Positions 5,727 through 9,993 of a stretch of 9,993 nucleotides of DNA are shown one piece after another. The stretch covers positions 1 to 9,993 of the forward strand of contig JAPUJS010000355.1 of NCBI GenBank assembly GCA_027296045.1. The letters run 5' to 3'. The translations under genes and the position numbers were made by a program. Position 1 is the stretch's first letter, and each line of letters begins with the position of its first letter. Below the pieces are notes generated by a model. That model saw only the letters and a list, made by a program, of their open reading frames with translations. It made no database searches and was not told the DNA's origin. The DNA is from a bacterium. GTDB taxonomy: Bacteria; Latescibacterota; UBA2968.

Positions 5727-7306
5727 TCAAAAAGCTACTGGTTCTGCTGTGTTTCTTCTCCTTTGCATCTCAGGTTGAGGCAGTAGGTACGGTACATCGA
5801 TTTGTTTTGGTCTCGGGTGCGAATTTCGGCGGGGCAGACCGAGATGCTTTGCGGTACGCGGTTTCGGACGCGGAGAATTTTATCCGGGTGCTGGAAAGTA
5901 TGGGCGGTTTGGAAGCGGCCCATGGAACGCTGCTGCGGGAGCCGAGTGTGGTAGAGTTTCGCCAGGCGCTGGAGGACCTCCGGGTGCAGGTTGCGGGCGT
6001 GGAAGCGGGTGCGGGCAGGACGGAGGTGATTCTGTATTATTCGGGACACGCAGACGAAGAGGGGTTGCGACTGGGTGAAGACTTGATGCCCTATCGCGGT
6101 TTGCGAGATGCAATGGATGCGATTCAGGCCGATGTGCATATTACGGTGCTGGACGCGTGTGCTTCGGGCGCGATTACCCGACTGAAGGGAGGACAGCGGC
6201 AGCAGGCGTTTATGGTGGATGCCTCGTCGGATATGAGGGGGTATGCTTTTTTGACGTCGAGTTCGGAGAATGAGGCCGCTCAGGAATCGGATCGGATTCG
6301 GGGTTCGTTTTTCACGCATTATCTGGTTTCCGGACTTCGGGGTGCGGCAGATACGTCTGGAGATGGTAAGGTGACATTGGGAGAGGCCTATCATTTTGCG
6401 TTTCAAAATACGCTGGAACGGACGATTGAGACCCAGGGCGGTGCGCAGCATCCGAATCGCGAGATCAAGATGACGGGAACCGGGGATGTGGTGATGACAG
6501 ACATTCGGCAGACGTCGGCGAGTCTGGTGCTGGCAGAAGCGCTGAACGGTCGTTTGTTTGTGCGGGATTCCAGAGATCGGTTGGTGGCGGAGCTTGTAAA
6601 GATGACGGGTAGCGCTGTGGAATTGGGCCTGGAGCCGGGAGTGTATGATATTCATTTTGAACAGCAACAAACGCTGCTTCACGCATCGATAGCACTGGAG
6701 AAGGGACAGCGATTTTTATTGAAAGACGGGCATTTTGCATCGGTCGATCGAGAAGCGACCACGCTTCGGGGCAAGCCGCCCAAAACAAAAAAACCGCAAA
6801 AAAAATCATCTCGTCCCAGACGGTATGGGCACTCGCTGGCCAACAAGATTCGGATTGAGCGAAATATCGGACAGTGGGAAGGTGGGAGCAGTGAGGGAAT
6901 GGGGTGGAATTTTGGGTATTGGATGACGGAGCATATGTCGGTGAATGTGGCATTGAGCGGGTTTGAGTTTGATAGCGCACAGAGCGATAGCTTAACCTCG
7001 GGTGTGTTTACACAACGGGTCGGTCTGCGGATTTACCTTCCACTCTTCTTTCTCCGGTCGCCGATTCGGCCCTATGGGGAGGCAAGTTTCGGACGGTATT
7101 TTGCAAAATTGAACGATGTAGAGGTTGCCAGAGTAAATGGCTATCACGCAGGGGGCGGGGTGGATGTGCCTTTGTTCGGCATTTTTATGGTTGGGGGCCA
7201 CGTGGGGTATAATCAATGGCTGGAAGAATTTGACACGCCTGTAGATGGTAAAACAGATTATAGTGGATTGGAGTATTGGGTAGGTGCAAGTTTGACGTTG
7301 TTTTGA
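5723..7306 (+). CDS. Secreted caspase-like protease (peptidase C14) fused to an outer-membrane beta-barrel
   Basis: The start at 5723 is set by AGGAG at 5711-5715 and gives a signal peptide at 1-20. The caspase fold follows (about 24-255). It has GANFGGADRDALRYAVSDA at the first strand/helix, catalytic His109 in LYYSGHAD, catalytic Cys146 in LDACASG, and an EF-hand-like loop at 210-221 (DTSGDGKVTLGE). A small beta-rich segment comes next (about 260-345), then a Lys/Pro-rich linker (about 350-367). Residues about 370-527 alternate hydrophobic and polar strands with many aromatic residues and end in ASLTLF, the signature of a small outer-membrane barrel of perhaps eight strands. Both termini of such barrels face the periplasm, so the protease should sit on the inner face of the outer membrane. 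Bacterial C14 proteases usually cut after basic or acidic residues. The protease call is strong; the barrel call rests on pattern and C-terminal Phe, without a database search. Confidence 0.9.
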   Translation: MIKKLLVLLCFFSFASQVEAVGTVHRFVLVSGANFGGADRDALRYAVSDAENFIRVLESMGGLEAAHGTLLREPSVVEFRQALEDLRVQVAGVEAGAGRTEVILYYSGHADEEGLRLGEDLMPYRGLRDAMDAIQADVHITVLDACASGAITRLKGGQRQQAFMVDASSDMRGYAFLTSSSENEAAQESDRIRGSFFTHYLVSGLRGAADTSGDGKVTLGEAYHFAFQNTLERTIETQGGAQHPNREIKMTGTGDVVMTDIRQTSASLVLAEALNGRLFVRDSRDRLVAELVKMTGSAVELGLEPGVYDIHFEQQQTLLHASIALEKGQRFLLKDGHFASVDREATTLRGKPPKTKKPQKKSSRPRRYGHSLANKIRIERNIGQWEGGSSEGMGWNFGYWMTEHMSVNVALSGFEFDSAQSDSLTSGVFTQRVGLRIYLPLFFLRSPIRPYGEASFGRYFAKLNDVEVARVNGYHAGGGVDVPLFGIFMVGGHVGYNQWLEEFDTPVDGKTDYSGLEYWVGASLTLF

Positions 7307-7314
7307 CCTCTTTC

Positions 7315-7341
7315 CGAAACGGCGTTGTCAGGGCCAGCGTC
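7315..7341 (+). promoter_or_regulatory. Candidate ECF promoter in the gap before the Omp85 gene
   Basis: CGAAAC (7315-7320), 17 bases, then CGTC (7338-7341) matches the TGAAAC-N16/17-CGT(A/C) pattern of group-1 ECF sigma factors. It lies in the 131-bp gap between the caspase and Omp85 genes, about 100 bases before the ATG, and shares the AAC/CGT pattern with the candidate before the sigma gene. Short motifs of this kind also arise by chance. Confidence 0.35.
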
Positions 7342-7437
7342 TATTTTCGGGAGGGGTGTAGATCGTCCTCACGTCCGTTGGATTTTCGCGCTTCTCTAGA
7401 TTTCCAATGCAAACGTTCAACGAGACAGGAGGGTCTT

Positions 7438-9168
7438 ATGTGGTTGCGATTGGGGTTGTGTATTGCTGTGTTGTGCTTGCCGGGTTGGTGCGGTGCGCAG
7501 GTAGATGTGGAGCCGGATACGCTTTCTGGATATGTGGATCTGGAGGCAATTGGACTTTTGGACGGAGTGGAAGCGACGGTTGATCTGTCGCTTCGGGCGC
7601 CGATGTTGCACCGGGTTGGGGCGGTGGAACAAAAGGAGAACCCCCGGCTTGCCGAAGCACTTTTGGGGTTGCAGTTGATTCGGGCGCAGACATTCCGGGC
7701 CAAGAAGGCAGATTCTTTGAAAGCGGTGATGGCCGAAGCGGCCCGGTATCTGGACGCGCTGGATTGGGAAACGGCCGTGCGTTCTCGAAAGAAGTATGAG
7801 CGGGTGTTGGTTTTTCTGAAGACAGAAAACGGCGAGGCGATGGGGGTGTTTGGGATGGTGTTGAACACCCGGAAAGGCAGCAGCCTGTCGGTAGTGAATT
7901 TGGTGGGCGATGTGGATTTAGCCCAGGTAAGCCGGATCGGACGTCGGTTTGATCTGGATGTGTTGCGGCGGGTCGGCAGATTGATACCGGGTGTTCGTCA
8001 ACAAGCGGATGTCCAGGAACATACGCATCTCCAGCGGGGGATCCGGCTGCGGAGGGATCGACACCGGCCGATTACAAATATTTGGGGGCCGGAAGATGAC
8101 GAAGGGCTGTGGCTGAGGTATAATCGGGTGGATGGAGTATTTCTGGGCTGGCGGTTGCCATTGCGGTATCGTTCCAAGCAGGGGTTGGCTCACTTTGGCG
8201 AGGCGGGTTATGGGTTTGGTGGGGAGCAGGTGCGCTATCGGGCCGGGGTGCAGGGGTTTTCTTTTTACGGGACTTCGGATCGGCAGATGGTGGCCCTCGG
8301 CGGTGAGGTGCACGATTTGACGGATACGCAGGACGATTGGCTGTTGACCGATGTGGAGAATTCGGTCTATAGCCTTTTTTTTAAGCGGGACTTTCGAGAT
8401 TATTACCGGCGATTGGGCGGCAGTGTTTATGCCCTCCATGATATGGGGGATGCGTTTCGGATAACGGGCAGGATGAAGCGCGATCGGTTTCAGTCGTTGC
8501 CGGAAACGGTCGCGTGGAGTCTGTTCAGCCGGGGTTGGGGGCGTCCGGAGTTTCGCCTCAATCCGCAGGTGACAGAAGGCTTGATCAACAGTGTGGAGGC
8601 AGAGTTTCAGCTGGATACGCGCAACCGTAAGGAACATCCTACGCGGGGCTGGCTGGGACAGATGCTTTTGGAACGGGCGGGTGGGTTTATGAAGGGCGAA
8701 TACCGGTTTGAGCGCTATTTGCTGGATATCAGACGCTATCAGCCTGTTGTGCCGAACGCTCGGCTGGACTTGCGGTTGCGGGTGGGAACGGGGCGAGGGA
8801 TTTTGCCAGAGCAATATTTGTACGATCTGGGCGGGCTTTCTTCGATTCGGGGGTATGGGTTCAAGGCGTTTACAGGCGATCGAATGGCGTTGTTCAATAT
8901 GGTTTACTGGGTAGATGGGGACCAGTGTTTCGGGGGAAATTGGCCGCTGGATGATCTGGATGTGGGGATCTTTTTTGACGCGGGGTATGCCTGGTTTGCA
9001 GATGACAACTCCGATCTGTTTGACGGGGTGAGCCTGGATATGATGCTGAAAAAGAGTGCCGGCCTGGCGCTGACAGTGGAGGAAGATTTTCACGTGTATC
9101 TGGCCAAGCCGCTCCATACGGAAGACAATCGGTGGACACTGTCGGTGCGATTCAGCCGGACGTTTTGA
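7438..9168 (+). CDS. DUF4252-like domain fused to an Omp85-type outer-membrane beta-barrel
   Basis: The ATG at 7438 follows an ideal AGGAGGG (7427-7433); the longer open frame from 7276 lacks a site and has no signal peptide. Residues 1-20 are a signal peptide. Residues about 28-185 resemble DUF4252, with GYVDLEAIGL at its start and SVVNLVGDVDLAQVSRIG near its end. From about 225 to 576 the protein is a beta-barrel of the bacterial surface-antigen/Omp85 type. The YDLGGLSSIRGYGF segment has Arg471-Gly472-Tyr473 of the loop-6 VRGF/RGY motif, and the chain ends in FSRTF. No POTRA repeats are present, unlike BamA or TamA, so DUF4252 takes their place at the periplasmic end. Members without POTRA are known to display or translocate fused passengers. 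It follows the caspase gene on the same strand and probably works with it at the outer membrane; what it moves or binds is unknown. Confidence 0.87.
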   Translation: MWLRLGLCIAVLCLPGWCGAQVDVEPDTLSGYVDLEAIGLLDGVEATVDLSLRAPMLHRVGAVEQKENPRLAEALLGLQLIRAQTFRAKKADSLKAVMAEAARYLDALDWETAVRSRKKYERVLVFLKTENGEAMGVFGMVLNTRKGSSLSVVNLVGDVDLAQVSRIGRRFDLDVLRRVGRLIPGVRQQADVQEHTHLQRGIRLRRDRHRPITNIWGPEDDEGLWLRYNRVDGVFLGWRLPLRYRSKQGLAHFGEAGYGFGGEQVRYRAGVQGFSFYGTSDRQMVALGGEVHDLTDTQDDWLLTDVENSVYSLFFKRDFRDYYRRLGGSVYALHDMGDAFRITGRMKRDRFQSLPETVAWSLFSRGWGRPEFRLNPQVTEGLINSVEAEFQLDTRNRKEHPTRGWLGQMLLERAGGFMKGEYRFERYLLDIRRYQPVVPNARLDLRLRVGTGRGILPEQYLYDLGGLSSIRGYGFKAFTGDRMALFNMVYWVDGDQCFGGNWPLDDLDVGIFFDAGYAWFADDNSDLFDGVSLDMMLKKSAGLALTVEEDFHVYLAKPLHTEDNRWTLSVRFSRTF

Positions 9169-9261
9169 AGGCGACCATGCCTGGGCTAAACGATTGCTGT
9201 GTGCCGAACTACCCGATATCCCACCCCGGGTATTGAAAGTCTGACCCAAAGGAGGTTTCAG

Positions 9262-9596
9262 ATGAAGCATATCCTGTTGCTCGTTTTGGCAACGGTTCTC
9301 ACAACAGGTGGCATGCTGATGTAACATGCACGTTATCCGGACTGAGTAGAATATCCCTCTCCGGTAGTGGAGGAGATCTCGTCGCCAAAGTATCCGAGTC
9401 TGGTTATTTTGATTTGAGCAATTTCCCCTGCCAGAACGCTGATGTCGAGTTTGAAGGATTAAGCCAGGGTATCGTCAATTTGACCGGCACATTGAACGCG
9501 AACTTGAGTGGTGTATCGATACTTCGGTATTTGGGCACTCCTCTTATCGGTAATGTGTCTACCACCGGTGGCGCCGGTTTAATAAAAGGCCAATGA
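9262..9596 (+). pseudogene. Small secreted-protein gene interrupted by an apparent one-base deletion
   Basis: A strong AAGGAGG (9249-9255) precedes ATG at 9262. The first frame encodes a signal-peptide core MKHILLLVLATVLTTGG and then stops at TAA 9322-9324. In another frame, starting at CAT 9312, 94 residues run without a stop to TGA 9594-9596. They begin HADVTCTLSG, so inserting one base between 9311 and 9312 gives ...TTGGHA|DV with a proper signal-peptidase site. The restored protein would have about 111 residues: a secreted, Gly/Ser/Asn-rich chain with two cysteines (in VTCTL and FPCQN) and predicted beta character, not recognised as any family. It is the last frame of the operon, directly before the terminator. 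A recent loss-of-function mutation or a sequencing error fits best; programmed frameshifting is less likely because no slippery site is seen. Confidence 0.7.
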
Positions 9597-9623
9597 TTTG
9601 GAAATAAAGGGAGATGATTGTCC

Positions 9624-9666
9624 GGCCCCTTTTTCGCTGAACCGAGCGGAAAAGGGGCCATTTTTT
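9624..9666 (+). terminator. Strong intrinsic terminator of the caspase/Omp85 operon
   Basis: GGCCCCTTTTTCGCT (9624-9638) pairs with AGCGGAAAAGGGGCC (9645-9659) over 15 bp including one G-U pair, with a six-base loop, followed by A and six T (9661-9666). It lies 27 bases after the last stop of the operon and points in the same direction, marking its end. Confidence 0.92.
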
Positions 9667-9749
9667 GAGGGGATATATTGATGCTTACCGATTAGTTATC
9701 TTGAGAATTGAGGCGGGTCAAAGGGATAGCAACGGGTCGTTAAAAGAAG

Positions 9750-9765
9750 CGTCTTTGTGTAGACG
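9750..9765 (-). terminator. Weak candidate terminator of the minus-strand nuclease-like gene
   Basis: CGTCT (9750-9754) and AGACG (9761-9765) form a 5-bp stem with a six-base loop. Read on the minus strand it is followed by CTTCTTTTA. It lies about 24 bases after the stop at 9789. The stem is short, so its efficiency is doubtful. Confidence 0.35.
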
Positions 9766-9788
9766 GCAGGTTGGTCGGACTGAGAGCG

Positions 9789-9992
9789 TCAATCCCGAAA
9801 GCGTTCGGCCAGGCCTTCTGATACGAGTTGGCGGTTTAAGAAGGTGCCGGTTCGCAACACCGCGTCTGGATCGTCTTCGCCCGCCTGATAAAAGACGTCT
9901 GTGAGGTAGCGATCGTATTTATCGGGCTTGGTGGTGGTGACCAGGAGGAAGGGCAGGGGGGTGAGAGCCGCTTTGACAAAACTCCGGGTGCG
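9789..9992 (-). CDS. Thermonuclease (SNase-family) C-terminal fragment, gene runs off the right edge
   Basis: Sixty-seven residues before a TGA are visible, with no start in the window, which is why simple ATG-based searches miss it. The segment contains TTTKPDKYDRYLTDVFY and later GTFLNRQLVSEGLAERF. These correspond to the DKYGRxLAxV strand and the vN..LV..GLA helix near the C-terminus of staphylococcal-nuclease-like domains. The catalytic Arg/Asp/Glu set lies mostly upstream, outside the window, so activity cannot be judged. If complete, such a protein cleaves DNA or RNA with calcium, usually outside the cytoplasm. It converges on the large operon. A plus-strand open frame over the same bases (9665-9904) shows no family features and is taken as a shadow. 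The match is by memory of the family pattern. Confidence 0.7.
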   Translation of the reverse strand, partial: RTRSFVKAALTPLPFLLVTTTKPDKYDRYLTDVFYQAGEDDPDAVLRTGTFLNRQLVSEGLAERFRD

Positions 9993-9993
9993 C

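Noticed and set aside
5735..6682. 315-residue open frame antisense to the caspase gene
   Set aside because: Arg/His/Gln-rich shadow without family features, fully inside a well-supported gene.
7276..7437. Upstream extension of the Omp85 frame to 7276
   Set aside because: It overlaps the caspase 3' end, has no ribosome site and would bury the signal peptide; the ATG at 7438 has an ideal AGGAGGG.
9210..9232. TACCCG/CGGGTA hairpin between the Omp85 gene and the small secreted-protein gene
   Set aside because: Only six base pairs with an eleven-base loop and no U run; not enough to call a terminator or attenuator.
7918..9327. 469-residue open frame antisense to the Omp85 gene
   Set aside because: No signal peptide, domain or ribosome site; Pro/His/Gln-rich composition typical of the complement of a G-rich coding strand. 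The sense frame has clear family motifs.
9665..9904. 79-residue plus-strand frame after the operon terminator
   Set aside because: No family features, and it overlaps the minus-strand frame that carries SNase-like motifs.
1..9993. CRISPR arrays, tRNA or rRNA genes
   Set aside because: No regularly spaced repeats, no cloverleaf-like segment with a T-arm, and no rRNA-like conserved stretches were seen.

Overview
The window comes from a Gram-negative (diderm) bacterium. Two of its proteins have a signal peptide and an outer-membrane beta-barrel ending in phenylalanine, one of them carrying an Omp85-type RGY motif, and an ECF sigma factor is followed by a single-pass anti-sigma factor. Base composition is moderate, somewhat above half G+C. 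The sequence alone does not fix the phylum; ECF/anti-sigma/caspase clusters of this kind are familiar from deltaproteobacterial, PVC, FCB and related environmental lineages.

Left part (1-2631). The window opens inside the last domain of a response-regulator protein. A gap of nearly 300 bases follows. It holds a 125-bp MITE-like element flanked by TA, two GTGAT/ATCAC palindromes and a 10-bp direct repeat, which together look like the control region of the next gene. That gene encodes an unrecognised 552-residue protein that is mostly coiled coil. Convergent to it, on the minus strand, is a small GGQ-motif release-factor-like ribosome-rescue protein.

Middle (2575-4174). A perfect hairpin built from two GCGATCGC octamers separates the rescue gene from a minus-strand gene for a four-domain S1 RNA-binding protein. 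The S1 gene is transcribed divergently from the large operon, across a 308-bp AT-rich gap containing candidate promoters for both directions.

Right part (4175-9666). This is one plus-strand operon ending in a very strong intrinsic terminator. In order it holds an ECF sigma factor, a membrane anti-sigma factor, a frameshifted 5' remnant of a caspase gene, a secreted caspase-like protease (His109/Cys146) fused to an outer-membrane beta-barrel, a DUF4252-like domain fused to an Omp85-type barrel, and a small secreted-protein gene broken by an apparent one-base deletion. The first four open frames overlap by 1-4 bases, which indicates translational coupling. ECF-type promoter candidates lie before the sigma gene and in the only substantial intergenic gap before the Omp85 gene. 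The inferred picture is an autoregulated envelope-stress regulon that places a probably calcium-responsive caspase on the periplasmic face of the outer membrane, together with an Omp85 barrel partner. This is the most interesting part of the window.

Right edge (9667-9993). Nothing coding is seen just after the terminator. A minus-strand gene then runs off the end; its visible C-terminus looks like a thermonuclease (SNase-family) domain.
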